Shown piece by piece: positions 53,771 through 62,604 of a stretch of 64,000 nucleotides of DNA. The position numbers and the translations under genes are program-made. Below the pieces are notes generated by a model. The model was not told the origin of the DNA. It saw only the letters and a program-made list of their open reading frames with translations, and ran no database searches. Each line of letters begins with the position of its first letter. Positions within the stretch are counted from its first letter, which is position 1. Origin of the DNA: Chloroflexota bacterium (GTDB taxonomy: Bacteria > Chloroflexota > Dehalococcoidia > Lucifugimonadales > UBA3495); NCBI GenBank assembly GCA_002721995.1, contig PBMF01000025.1:56960-120959 (forward strand), in the 5' to 3' direction.

Positions 53771-54835
53771 TTATAGCTCTGGGATGACCTCGTCGCAGAG
53801 AAGGGTCATGGCCTCATCCACGTCCGGCCCCAACTCCGAATACATCATCTGGTGGAAGCCCTGCTCCTGGGCAGTGTCCTGCACCTCTCTCAGCCTCGGC
53901 AGACAGTCCTCGGGCCGTCCGGCCACAAAGATGGCGTCGATCATGGAGTCGGTGACCAGGCGGTCGAAGCCATCCGGCGAGACGCCGTCCTTATCTGCTT
54001 GGTCCAGCAACTGGATGTCGGCCAGGTCCACGCCCAGGTTCCGGATGTCTTCGTGGGTGTAACCTCGGCGGTACATGTTCAGCACCCGCTGACCGGCGCT
54101 CTCCCGCACAAAATCCCTGGCCGCCTGACGGTCCTGGGACAGGGATATCTTTATCTCCGCCACCCTGGGAATCTCCCCGTTCTTCCCCGCCTCTTTGGCG
54201 GCGTTGTGGAACCTGTTCATCAATTCGGGCACTCTACCCGTGCGGAGGGCGGCCATGTAGTGGCCCCCGAAGATGAACCCGTCCATGGTTTGTCCGCCCA
54301 CCGCCATTCCCAAAGGTCCGTTGCCGCCGCAGTAGGTCCTGATCGGTGTCTTGGGGTTGAAGTTCAGTTGGAATTGGGCCTCGGGATTGAGGTTAAAATA
54401 CTCCAGGATGTTGGGATAGTCGGCGAAGCAGACCTTGTCGCCGTCCAGGAGCCGCTGCAGGCTCTGGGCGGTCTCCCGCAGCACGCTGACGGGCCGGGGA
54501 GTCTCGATCCAGTTGTGGGTGCGGGGGTTGCCGAATCCCAGGCCGATGCTCAGCTCCTGGCCGTGCATCAGTTCACTCACAGAGGCCACCATGTCGGCCA
54601 GGTCCACCGGGCTCCGGAAATACTGCACAGTGATGGCCGTGCCCAGCTTGACCTCCAAGTTACAGGCGAAGGCCGCCAGCACGACGAACGAATTGCGGCT
54701 CCGCAGGTTATCGGTGACCCACAACTGGCCGACCCCACCCTGCTGTGCCTGTCTGCCCAGTTCGATCAGTTGGGGCAACGGGACATGGGAGTAGGTTGGC
54801 AGGTGAAATTGGACTCCGGTTTCCAGTGCTGGCAT
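53771..54835 (-). CDS. LLM-class flavin-dependent monooxygenase (F420-like subtype)
   Basis: A 354-residue luciferase-like protein starting MPALETGVQFHLPTYSHVPLPQ. It has VGQLWVTDNLRSRNSFVVLAA (~35-55), LGTAITVQYFRSPVDLADMVA, HGQELSIGLGFGNPRTHNW and a C-terminal EDCLPRLREVQ segment. The VTDNL context is closer to F420-dependent methylene-H4MPT-reductase-like members than to the EHH type. ATG 54835 is chosen because homology starts there; the frame upstream is open but unrelated. It ends 40 bp before the neighbouring LLM start. Confidence 0.88.
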   Translation of the reverse strand: MPALETGVQFHLPTYSHVPLPQLIELGRQAQQGGVGQLWVTDNLRSRNSFVVLAAFACNLEVKLGTAITVQYFRSPVDLADMVASVSELMHGQELSIGLGFGNPRTHNWIETPRPVSVLRETAQSLQRLLDGDKVCFADYPNILEYFNLNPEAQFQLNFNPKTPIRTYCGGNGPLGMAVGGQTMDGFIFGGHYMAALRTGRVPELMNRFHNAAKEAGKNGEIPRVAEIKISLSQDRQAARDFVRESAGQRVLNMYRRGYTHEDIRNLGVDLADIQLLDQADKDGVSPDGFDRLVTDSMIDAIFVAGRPEDCLPRLREVQDTAQEQGFHQMMYSELGPDVDEAMTLLCDEVIPEL

Positions 54836-54982
54836 GTCTATTGCTGTCCTCAGCCGGCCACGGTGCCGAAATTTAGCGTAGTAACGATAGCACAACCACC
54901 GGTGACCGTAGCCAGGACCCCCGTTGGCTGTGGTAATATCTCGTGGAACGGCACAAGAACAACTAGTCTGGGAGGATTTTAA

Positions 54983-55447
54983 ATGGCTACGATGTTGGAT
55001 GGCGAGTCTTATCTGGGCTCCGTGCTGATACGCCCGTTGAGCGAGTCCGGCGACATAAAGATCTATCTTTGGCCCATGCGCTGCCTGAAGAACAAGATTG
55101 GCGGCCCGACCTTTGGCGTCGATGTTAATGGCGAAGAGGTCATCCGCTACGACCCCCACGGCCTGCGCGGCCACTGGCACAAGGGCGGCTACGATAAGCT
55201 GGGCGCCGGCGGCTCCCACACCGAGTACCCCGACGACGTGCGCGATGTCGAAGGCCAGCTCACCTGGTCCTTGGACCATGTCCGTGACCACGGCGCCGAG
55301 TTGCTGGCCGAGGCCGGCTTCCCCGAGGCCGCCAAGAACCTGGACCTGGACAAATTGAGCGCTGCGTCCCAGGACATCAGGAGCCACCTGAAAGACCAGG
55401 GTGACCTCTTCACGGTCGCCGTGGACCAGGGCCTGATCAACGTCTAG
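54983..55447 (+). CDS. Conserved hypothetical protein (154 aa)
   Basis: Not confidently recognised. A soluble, acidic 154-residue protein with a compact N-terminal part (SVLIRPLSESGDIKIYLWPMRCLKNKIGG) and a conserved-looking DPHGLRGHWHKGGYDKLGAGG (~57-77) rich in His/Gly, then an alpha-helical C-terminal half (LTWSLDHVRDHGAELLAEAG). The HWHKGG stretch could bind metal. No signal peptide or TM segment. It stands alone with its own terminator; codon use is like its neighbours. Confidence 0.6.
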   Translation: MATMLDGESYLGSVLIRPLSESGDIKIYLWPMRCLKNKIGGPTFGVDVNGEEVIRYDPHGLRGHWHKGGYDKLGAGGSHTEYPDDVRDVEGQLTWSLDHVRDHGAELLAEAGFPEAAKNLDLDKLSAASQDIRSHLKDQGDLFTVAVDQGLINV

Positions 55448-55477
55448 AACCCGGTTAAGGCGCAACCAGGAATCACG

Positions 55478-55514
55478 AAAGGCCGGTGTCCCAAACTGGG
55501 CACACCGGCCTTTT
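55478..55514 (+). terminator. Terminator of the 154-aa gene
   Basis: AAAGGCCGGTGT (55478-55489) pairs with ACACCGGCCTTT (55502-55513), with a small inner CCC/GGG pairing and a T-run. Confidence 0.88.
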
Positions 55515-55545
55515 CTTTGCACCAATCGCAACCAGAGGGACGGTC

Positions 55546-55947
55546 ATGGCAAAAGAACGGTGGGAGGAAAGCGAGGTCGCGGCGGTCAAGGCGCTGGAAG
55601 CGTTCATGGCGGCTCTGAACGCCGGGGACAACCAGGCGCTCTACGACGTCATGCACATCCCCCACATCCGCATATCAGGCGGCGGGGTGGCCATCTTCAA
55701 CACGCGGCGGGAGCTGGAGAAGAATTACCTAAAGGGGTTCGCCGCCAGGGCCGGAGACCGCTGGCACCACACGGTGTTGGACTGGGCCGAGCCGCTGCAT
55801 AGTTCAGAAGACAAGGTCCACCTCTACATCCAGTGGACCCGTTACGACGAAGACGGCGGGCAGTTGGCCAGCCACCAGGCGCTCTGGATCATGACCAGGG
55901 TGGACGGCCACTGGGGCGCCCAGTGCCGCTCCAGTTTCGCGCCCTAG
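55546..55947 (+). CDS. NTF2-like/SnoaL-like domain protein
   Basis: A 133-residue cone-fold protein. The helix ALEAFMAALNAGDNQALYDVMHIPHIRI (~14-41) and strands VAIFNTRRELEKNY, HTVLDWAEPLHSSEDKVHLYI and HQALWIMTRVDGHWGAQCRSS fit NTF2/DUF4440-type proteins. These act as isomerases, cyclases or binding modules; function is unknown. ATG 55546 after AGAGGGACGGTC is preferred over the earlier in-frame ATG 55486, which lies inside the terminator. Confidence 0.8.
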   Translation: MAKERWEESEVAAVKALEAFMAALNAGDNQALYDVMHIPHIRISGGGVAIFNTRRELEKNYLKGFAARAGDRWHHTVLDWAEPLHSSEDKVHLYIQWTRYDEDGGQLASHQALWIMTRVDGHWGAQCRSSFAP

Positions 55948-55953
55948 ATGGGT

Positions 55954-56988
55954 CTATAGAGGCCCGCCGGAGAAGTTGGCGGACTGCTTCTGGAAGACCT
56001 GCACCCTGGAGCGCGTGCACTCGGCGACGAAAACCCGCAGGTCGTCGTCAACGGCCACCGCGATGGGGCCGGTGAAGGGCTTTTCCTGTTCCTCCAGGTT
56101 CTGGCAGATCTCCCGGCCGCGCATGGCCAAGGGGTCGATCTCCACCCGTTCCAGGCCCCACTTGGAGAGGGTAGCTTCCCCGGTCAACTGGGTGAGGTAT
56201 TCGCCCTCGGGGTTGAACACCTGGAGACGGTCGTTCTTGAAGTCGGTTACATAGATGGTCCCTTCCCTGTCCACTGCGACCCCCGTGGGCCGGTTGAACT
56301 CACCGTCGCCATTGCCGGAGGAGCCGAACTTCATCAGGAACTTGCCGTCGGCGGTGAACTTCTGGATACGGTCGTTGCGCCAGTCGGCGATGAATACATC
56401 TCCGTCCTGGTCCATGTCGATGCCCCAGGGATAACTCAGTTCGCCGTCGCCGGTCCCTTCAACACCCCACTTGGAGATGAAGTTTCCTTCGCCGTCGAAG
56501 ATCTGGACCCGGTGGTTATGGCTGTCCACCATGAACAGGTTGTCGTCCTTGTCAAAGACCATGCCCGAGGGCCGGTTGACCTCGCCGTCGCCGTCGCCGG
56601 GGGTGCCCCATTTCCTGATCCACTCGCCGTCCTTGGTGAAGACCGAGATGCGGTTCAGCCATTCGTCGGCCACAAAGGCGTTCCCCTGGCTGTCCAGGGC
56701 AACGGACGTGGGCCAGAAGAAGGAACCGTCGGGGGCGGAGGCGTCGGCCTCCTCCGGGGGAATCTTCTGACCGAACTGGCCGAGGAGTTCCTCGTCCACG
56801 GTGCAGATGGTCACGCGCTTGCAGGGGAAGAAGGCCGGGGTCTCGGTGCCGCGGCTGAGCACATACAGCCGGTCGCCCTCGCCGCGGGTCAGGGATATGG
56901 GTAGAAAGAACCCGTCGCCGCCCCGGGTTTCCTGGCGGCCGATGGTATGGCTATATCTGAAAGTCGTCGGTGCTACTTGCGCGACCAT
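55954..56988 (-). CDS. 6-bladed NHL/TolB-like beta-propeller protein
   Basis: A 344-residue propeller made of NHL repeats. The recurring unit is KFGSSGNGDGEFNRPTGVAV then GTIYVTDFKNDRLQVF, with at least five copies (for example GDGELSYPWGIDMDQDGDVF). Early residues include a Cys pair (FPCKRVTICT). No signal peptide is seen. Such proteins are often peptidylglycine-lyase-like or ligand-binding. It belongs to a different NHL subfamily from the protein at 48603 (GDGEF/NRPTG rather than GYSGDGGPA repeats). The start follows GAGGAAAA. Confidence 0.88.
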   Translation of the reverse strand: MVAQVAPTTFRYSHTIGRQETRGGDGFFLPISLTRGEGDRLYVLSRGTETPAFFPCKRVTICTVDEELLGQFGQKIPPEEADASAPDGSFFWPTSVALDSQGNAFVADEWLNRISVFTKDGEWIRKWGTPGDGDGEVNRPSGMVFDKDDNLFMVDSHNHRVQIFDGEGNFISKWGVEGTGDGELSYPWGIDMDQDGDVFIADWRNDRIQKFTADGKFLMKFGSSGNGDGEFNRPTGVAVDREGTIYVTDFKNDRLQVFNPEGEYLTQLTGEATLSKWGLERVEIDPLAMRGREICQNLEEQEKPFTGPIAVAVDDDLRVFVAECTRSRVQVFQKQSANFSGGPL

Positions 56989-57054
56989 TTTTCCTCGCAG
57001 AGGTTGTACTTCCCCGGCGCTGCCGCCGAAGATTGGCCAGTTAAGATTGGATAG

Positions 57055-58191
57055 TTACTTGATGAAGTCGAACTGCTCGTAGGAGCCGTTCAAGATGGGT
57101 TGGGAGTCCAGTCCCAGCCACTGTTCCAACAGGGTGGCGTAGGTGCTGCGGAAGTCGTTGTTCCAGCGCAGGTCGCCCTCGTCCAGTTTGTCCGGCTCCA
57201 GGGAGGGATACTCACCGTAGAGTCCGCCGTTCACCTGGTCGCCGACCACGAAGGCCACGCTGCCGGAGCCGTGGTCGGTACCCGAGCCGTTCTCCTGGAC
57301 GCGGCGTCCGAATTCGGTGAAGAGCAGCATGACGACTTCCTTCTCGGCATTGTGCTCTTTAAGGTCCTGGTACAGGTCGCCCACAGCGTTGGACACCTCT
57401 CCCCACAACTTGGGGAAGCTGGTGGTCTGGTTGGCGTGGGTGTCGAAAGTGCCGGGGTTCAAGCCGGTGTACAGCACCCGGGTCCCGTAGTCTCCCAGAT
57501 GCACCTGGGCGATGTTCTTGCACCACTGGGAGAACTGGTCGCCGGCGTATTCCACGGTGGAGGAATACTTGCCGGGGGCGGTGCTCAGGATGTCGGAGCC
57601 CTTCAGTACGTCCAGACCGGTCTGGGACAGGTAGTCGTTGGCGGGGCCCGAGCCGATCATCGGCGAATACATGCGGGCGAAGATGTCCAAAGCTTCGGTC
57701 CGCTGGTCCTGGCTGTCGATGCCGGTCAGCACACCCAGGGAATCCAGGCTGCCCACGGAGGCCACAGACACGCCGGAGGAGGCCAACGCCCTGGGCAGGC
57801 CCCGGCCGAAGTTGACCGCGGTCAGTACATTCTCTTTGTTGGGGTCCAGTTCGCGGACCGCCCGGCCCAACCAGCCGTCCATGCCCATCTTGGCGGGTTC
57901 GGCGGTGTGCCAGATGTCCATGGAGCGGAAGTGGGAGCGGATGGGGTTGGGGTAACCGATGCCCTGAATGACCGCGACCTTGCCCTCGTCGTAGAGGTCC
58001 TTGATGGAGGTCATGGCCGGGTGGAAGCCCACCTTGTCGTCCACGGCCAGGACATCTTCCGGCTCCACGGTGACCAGTTGCCGGTAGTCCTTGTAGTGGG
58101 GGTCGTTGTAGGGGATGAAGGTGTTCAGCGCATCGTAGGCGCCGGACATCTGAAGTACCACCAGGACCGTGTCTTTCTTGTTCGTGGTCAT
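57055..58191 (-). CDS. DUF1501 family protein
   Basis: A 378-residue DUF1501 protein related to alkaline-phosphatase-type sulfatases. It shows TVLVVLQMSGAYDALNTFIPY (from ~8), GFHPAMTSIKDLYDEGKVAVIQGIGYPNPIRSHF (~55-88), FDTHANQTTSFPKLW (~250) and LFTEFGRRVQENGSGTDHG with the closing TDHG motif. The usual TAT signal peptide is absent here. DUF1501 proteins almost always pair with DUF1800, as here (54 bp spacing). Their function is unknown. Confidence 0.92.
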   Translation of the reverse strand: MTTNKKDTVLVVLQMSGAYDALNTFIPYNDPHYKDYRQLVTVEPEDVLAVDDKVGFHPAMTSIKDLYDEGKVAVIQGIGYPNPIRSHFRSMDIWHTAEPAKMGMDGWLGRAVRELDPNKENVLTAVNFGRGLPRALASSGVSVASVGSLDSLGVLTGIDSQDQRTEALDIFARMYSPMIGSGPANDYLSQTGLDVLKGSDILSTAPGKYSSTVEYAGDQFSQWCKNIAQVHLGDYGTRVLYTGLNPGTFDTHANQTTSFPKLWGEVSNAVGDLYQDLKEHNAEKEVVMLLFTEFGRRVQENGSGTDHGSGSVAFVVGDQVNGGLYGEYPSLEPDKLDEGDLRWNNDFRSTYATLLEQWLGLDSQPILNGSYEQFDFIK

Positions 58192-58245
58192 AAATATTCC
58201 TTCCTAGAGGGCTTTCGCTCTCACTTCTTTACTATTGGATGGACC

Positions 58246-59655
58246 CTAGGCGTAGAGGTATTCCTTGGTGGCGACAATCATTTGAAGAGTGTCGGCCACC
58301 GTGGTCGGAAAATCTTCCGAGCCGGTGCGGATCTCGCGGCCCTTCTCGGCGTGGGCGACCAGCATCTGCTGGGTCTCCTCGGAGACTTGGTATTCTCCCA
58401 GGTACCGCAGGCACTCGGCCACCAGGTCCTTCGGGGAGATGGTCTCGCCCTGGACGGCCACCTTCTGCACGATGTCTCTGATGCCCGGGCTGTCGGTCTC
58501 GCTTACCGACTCGGCGATGAAGTTGATGCGGTGGGCCAGAGTCCCGCCGTCGATCCACTCCTTGCCGGTGTGCCAGCCCTCCACCGAAGGCGGGTTCAGG
58601 ATCTCCTGGCCCATGTACTTCATCTCGTCGAAGATGAATTCTAGGCCCGGCTTTGGGGTGTTCCAGGTGCCGATCAAACGGAGAGTGCCGATGATGGTCT
58701 CGATGGGGCTCTTGATCTTGGAGAACCGGGCGTTCTTGAACGCGTCGGAGTTGAACAGGAGCCGCAGCATGGAGCGGATGTCGTAGCCGGAACGGAAGTA
58801 CTCCTCCTCCAGCATCTTGATGGTTTCCATGTCCTGGGGCGGGGTGTCCATCCAGGCTGGGACCTCAACGTCGTCGGCGACGAAGAAGTTATACAGGTGG
58901 CGGGAGACGAACCGGGCGGTTGCGGGCCGCTTGCAGATGATGTCGATGACATCCTCACCGTTGAAGTTCCCGGTCTCGCCCAGGAAGGTCTTCTCGCCCT
59001 CGTCGTGGTCGTCGGGATTGTAGAGGAAGTTAGCCGCGTAGCGGCCGTAGGGTTGCCCGGGTACACTATTGGCAATGGTCCAGCCGGTGAAGGCCCGGGA
59101 GCATTCTTTGACGTCGTCCTCGGTGTAGTTGAACTTTCCGTCCATGCCCACACCCATGGAGAACAGTTCTAGCAACTCCCGTCCGTAGTTCTCGTTGATG
59201 TTGCCCTTATGACTGAGGCAGTTGTCCAGGAAATAGACCATGGCGGGGTCTTTGGAAATCTCCACTAAGAGTTCCCTGAAGCTGCCCATGCCGCAGCGGC
59301 GGAACATCTCCAGCTCGTTGTGCTCGGTGGGATAGCTCTGCAGCTTGCTGTCGGCGATGCAGAGGATGCCGTGCCAGAAGAGGATCATCTTCTCTTCCAA
59401 CTGACGGGCGGAGTTGATCATGCGCCAGGCGTGGTATTCGGGCACGCCGCGGACGTGGTGGTTCCAGTCGATGAACGACCGCTCGGCCAGGTCCAGGTCC
59501 ATGCCGTCGGGATGGTCCTGGGGGTTGAGCAGCTCTTCAACCGTGGCCTCGTATCCCTTGGCCGCGCGGGTCTCCAGTTCGTCGTATCGGGCGCCGAACC
59601 CGGCCCGCCGCATCAGGTGGGCCATCAAGGCAATATCTTTATCTGCATCCGCCAT
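58246..59655 (-). CDS. DUF1800 family protein
   Basis: A 469-residue DUF1800 protein. The N-terminus HLMRRAGFGARYDELE is the family signature, followed by FWHGILC (~92), NHKGNINENYGRELLELFSMGV-like NINENYGRELLELFSMGVG (~152) and ECSRAFTGWTI (~184). These proteins are secreted or periplasmic in other phyla; no signal peptide is seen here. It is the upstream gene of a pair with DUF1501; the start ATG opens MADADKDIALMAHL. The pair is widespread in Planctomycetes and Chloroflexota and uncharacterised. Confidence 0.92.
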   Translation of the reverse strand: MADADKDIALMAHLMRRAGFGARYDELETRAAKGYEATVEELLNPQDHPDGMDLDLAERSFIDWNHHVRGVPEYHAWRMINSARQLEEKMILFWHGILCIADSKLQSYPTEHNELEMFRRCGMGSFRELLVEISKDPAMVYFLDNCLSHKGNINENYGRELLELFSMGVGMDGKFNYTEDDVKECSRAFTGWTIANSVPGQPYGRYAANFLYNPDDHDEGEKTFLGETGNFNGEDVIDIICKRPATARFVSRHLYNFFVADDVEVPAWMDTPPQDMETIKMLEEEYFRSGYDIRSMLRLLFNSDAFKNARFSKIKSPIETIIGTLRLIGTWNTPKPGLEFIFDEMKYMGQEILNPPSVEGWHTGKEWIDGGTLAHRINFIAESVSETDSPGIRDIVQKVAVQGETISPKDLVAECLRYLGEYQVSEETQQMLVAHAEKGREIRTGSEDFPTTVADTLQMIVATKEYLYA

Positions 59656-59811
59656 GAAAAAGTCCTCGCTTTTGGGGCCGTTGACCTCGTTTCCCTGGGT
59701 CTTAGATTGGTACGTATAGTAGCATTTCGAATTTTGTGCGTGTCAAGCTCGAAATAGCCTGCAAAATCCCTTCTGCTCGTGCCTGGGGGCCGCCCCTGAG
59801 TTCTTGCTATG

Positions 59812-59842
59812 AAAAAACGTCCTGACTCGGGGAGCCGGGACG
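59812..59842 (-). terminator. Terminator of the 42-aa gene
   Basis: On the minus strand CGTCC-rich sequence (CGTCCCGGC ... GGACG) folds and is followed by TTTTTT (AAAAAA at 59812-59817 on the plus strand), downstream of the small gene ending at 59891. Confidence 0.65.
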
Positions 59843-59890
59843 CCTTTAACAAGAGTCCGCTTCGGTTATTTTGATGCGCGACGCCGCAGT

Positions 59891-60019
59891 CTAGTGGCGT
59901 GAACCTTTGAGGTTGTTCTTTTTCAGACCGGCGCTCCGCGTGGGCGACTTGGCCATGCGCGCCACGAATTCCTCGATGGTCTCCTGCTTCTTTTCCTTCT
60001 TGGGCTTGGACCGTGCCAT
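59891..60019 (-). CDS. Small basic protein (42 aa)
   Basis: ATG 60019, 5 nt after GAGAGG, opens a 42-residue frame: MARSKPKKEKKQETIEEFVA, then RMAKSPTRSAGLKKNNLKGS-RH. It is highly basic (about 12 Lys/Arg), with a short amphipathic helix in the middle, and could bind nucleic acid or the ribosome. It has its own downstream terminator, supporting a real gene. No family is recognised. Confidence 0.6.
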   Translation of the reverse strand: MARSKPKKEKKQETIEEFVARMAKSPTRSAGLKKNNLKGSRH

Positions 60020-60143
60020 GGTTGCCTCTCCTGGTTTGTGGGAAATTTCCGTCTTAGCTCCGACGATTTTACAACTTTCCGGGATATACTGCACGGCAAC
60101 CCCCTTAGCCGGCCTGTAAACCGGTCTATCAGAGGAGACCCAA

Positions 60144-60425
60144 ATGCTGTTTTTGGTGATTAGCAACCCCGCTCCCACCCGCCCCTCGGATGTACGAGAA
60201 GCCCGCAAGAGCTTCTGGCCCTGGGTGGAGGACAAATTGGAAAAGGGCGTCGCCCGTGCCTTCTATCCCCGCACCGGCCGGGGCGCGGTGGGGATATTCG
60301 ACGTGGACTCCCACGAGATGCTGCATCGGCTCCTCAATGAATGGGCCGACGCCGTTCCCGCCGAGTTCTCCATCTTCCCTTTGATGGAACAGGACTCCAT
60401 CAAAGCATTCCTGAACGAGGGCTAG
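60144..60425 (+). CDS. Muconolactone-isomerase-like (ferredoxin-fold) small protein
   Basis: A 93-residue protein beginning MLFLVISNPAPTRPSDVREA. The arrangement of a VARAFYPRTGRGAVGIFDVDS strand pair, MLHRLLNEWADAVPAEFSI helix and final FPLMEQDSIKAF strand resembles the dimeric alpha/beta fold of muconolactone isomerase and DUF3303 proteins. Aromatic-lactone isomerisation is possible given the degradative neighbourhood but unproven. The start follows AGAGGAG. The molybdenum subunit gene starts 49 bp downstream, likely cotranscribed. Confidence 0.75.
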   Translation: MLFLVISNPAPTRPSDVREARKSFWPWVEDKLEKGVARAFYPRTGRGAVGIFDVDSHEMLHRLLNEWADAVPAEFSIFPLMEQDSIKAFLNEG

Positions 60426-60474
60426 GCCGGACCCTGTGATAGGATTGGCCCACCATATATAGAGGAAACTGTAC

Positions 60475-62604
60475 ATGACGGCCCAGCCTGGAATAATCGG
60501 CGAGTCCATCCCCCGCATCGAAGGCCCGGCCAAGGTCACCGGCGAGACCCTGTACACCGCCGATGTGAATCTGCCCGGCATGCTCTGGGGCAAGATTCTC
60601 CGCAGTCCCCACCCCCACGCCCGCATCCGGAGCATCGACGCCTCAGCCGCCTGGAATGTGCCCGGTGTCAAAGCCGTGGTCACCGGTCAGGACGCTGAGG
60701 GCTGCCTTTTTGGAAAGATTCTGCGGGACATGCCGGTGCTGTGCTGGGACCGTGTCCGCTACATCGGCGACCGGGTGGCCGCGGTGGCTGCTGAAACATC
60801 CGAAGCCGCCGAGGAGGCGCTGCTGGCCATTGAGGTGGACTACGAAATTCTGCCGTCGGTCTACGACCCCGTGGAAGCGCAAGATCCCGGCGCCCCGCTG
60901 CTCCACGACGATGTTGCCGCATATGAGGGCGCGCCTCTGGACCTGATGTGCCCCGACGTCCACAACGGCCAGACCCGCCTCTATTGGGAAAAGGGCGACG
61001 TGGCCCAGGGCTTTGCCGAGGCCGACGTGGTACTGGAGCATACCTTCACGGTCCCCAGCCGCCACCAGGGCTACATCGAGCCCTTCGCCAGCGTGGTGTC
61101 CGTGGAAGACGACCGGATCGAGGCCTGGTGTTCCAGCAAGGCCCCCTTCCGGGCGCGGCGTCAGTGGGCCCAGGCTTTGGGGATGCAGGAAGAAGATATC
61201 CGAGTCAACGTCTCGGCCATCGGCGGCGATTTCGGCGGCAAGGGTGATGCCCGTGACCTGCCTATCGCCTACCTGCTCTCCAAGATGGCCAAATTGCCGG
61301 TGAAGATCGTCATGACTTCGGTGGAGGAACTGACCGTCAGTAACCCCACCCACCCCACGGTGGTGAAGATACGCTCCGGGGTGACTCGTGACGGCAAGAT
61401 CACGGCCCGGGAGGTCAGGACGGTGCACGCCAGCGGGGCCTACGGGGCCATGAAGCCCAGGGCCTACCTGTCCACCCACCACTATGTGGGCGGCGGCTAC
61501 CGGGTGGAAAACGCCAACTTCGAGTTCCTGCAGGTCTACACCAATACCGTACCCGGCGGGTACTTCCGCGCACCGGGGGCCCACCAGTACACCTTCGCCC
61601 TTGAATCCCACACCGACCTTCTGGCCATTGAGGTAGATGTGGACCCGGCGGAGTTCCGCCGCAAGAACCTGCTGGGCCCGGGAGAAGACGACGCCCTGGG
61701 ACGCCGGCTGGACTTCGTCAGCGTCCGGGAAGTCATGGAAGCCGCCCTGGAGATGGCGGGTTGGGACCGGCCCAAAGCAGGCGCCGGCCGTGGAAGGGGC
61801 GTGGCCGTATTTGGCCGTCAGATCGGTGGCGGCATCGCCGGCGCGGTGTTGACCGCCGAGGCCGACGGCTCGTTCACTGTCATCAGTCCCACCGTGGATA
61901 TCGGGACCGGCACCCATACCATTGAAAAGCAGATGGTGGCCAGCGAGATGGGCGTTACCCTGGACCAGGTGAATGTGCGCCCTGGCGACACCGACAGCAC
62001 CCCCTACGACGAGGGCCCCAGGGCCAGCCGTGTCACCTACACGGAGGGCCAGGCCGTGATGAAGGCCTGCCAGCAGATGAAGCAGGCCATCGCCGACGGG
62101 GCCACCCTGCCTTTGACCATCACCGTTGAGCACACCGCCGAAGAGCGGGAGGACGTGACCTACTTCAGCGCCCAGGTGGCGGAGGTAGAGGTTGACTCCG
62201 AGACCGGTCAGGTGGATGTGCTGCGGTTGGTGACGGCCCACGATGTGGGCACCATCATCAATCCCCTGGCGCATCAAGGCCAGATTGACGGCGGCGTGAT
62301 AACAGGGCTGGGGATGGGGGTTACCGAGGAGTTCGTCTCAGACAGCGGCCAGGTCTTGAACGGTAACCTGGGCGATTACAAGCTGCCCAGCATGGCGGAC
62401 ATTCCAACGCTGGATACGGTGCTCATCCAGTCCGAGGGAGGCACCGGGCCCTACGAGGCCAAGGCCATAGGGGAATTGGCCAACAATGCCACCGCGGCCG
62501 CCATAGCCAATGCCGTGGCGGATGCCATCGGGGTGCGGGTGTTTGAACTGCCCGTGACTGCTGACCGCGTCTACGAGGCGATCAGATCGGTGGCGAAGTC
62601 CTAG
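60475..62604 (+). CDS. Xanthine dehydrogenase-family molybdopterin-binding subunit
   Basis: A 709-residue large molybdenum hydroxylase subunit, paralogous to 50215-52527. It has GETLYTADVNLPGMLWGKILRSPHPHAR (~23-50), SRHQGYIEPFASVV (~195), GGDFGGKGDARDLPI (~250), YFRAPGAHQYTFALESHTDL (~363) and a late AIGELANNA (~664), where the Glu of the G-x-GE-type motif is the presumed catalytic base. It is ~60 residues shorter than its paralogue, mainly before the final domain (QMKQAIADGATLPLTITVEH). No FAD or Fe-S subunit gene is adjacent. Substrate unknown. Confidence 0.9.
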   Translation: MTAQPGIIGESIPRIEGPAKVTGETLYTADVNLPGMLWGKILRSPHPHARIRSIDASAAWNVPGVKAVVTGQDAEGCLFGKILRDMPVLCWDRVRYIGDRVAAVAAETSEAAEEALLAIEVDYEILPSVYDPVEAQDPGAPLLHDDVAAYEGAPLDLMCPDVHNGQTRLYWEKGDVAQGFAEADVVLEHTFTVPSRHQGYIEPFASVVSVEDDRIEAWCSSKAPFRARRQWAQALGMQEEDIRVNVSAIGGDFGGKGDARDLPIAYLLSKMAKLPVKIVMTSVEELTVSNPTHPTVVKIRSGVTRDGKITAREVRTVHASGAYGAMKPRAYLSTHHYVGGGYRVENANFEFLQVYTNTVPGGYFRAPGAHQYTFALESHTDLLAIEVDVDPAEFRRKNLLGPGEDDALGRRLDFVSVREVMEAALEMAGWDRPKAGAGRGRGVAVFGRQIGGGIAGAVLTAEADGSFTVISPTVDIGTGTHTIEKQMVASEMGVTLDQVNVRPGDTDSTPYDEGPRASRVTYTEGQAVMKACQQMKQAIADGATLPLTITVEHTAEEREDVTYFSAQVAEVEVDSETGQVDVLRLVTAHDVGTIINPLAHQGQIDGGVITGLGMGVTEEFVSDSGQVLNGNLGDYKLPSMADIPTLDTVLIQSEGGTGPYEAKAIGELANNATAAAIANAVADAIGVRVFELPVTADRVYEAIRSVAKS

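Noticed and set aside
57100..58644. 514-codon open frame opposite DUF1501/DUF1800
   Set aside because: Antisense shadow of two well-supported genes; rich in V, G and H without motifs.
60643..62277. 544-codon open frame opposite the molybdenum subunit
   Set aside because: Antisense shadow; the plus-strand gene has clear Moco motifs.
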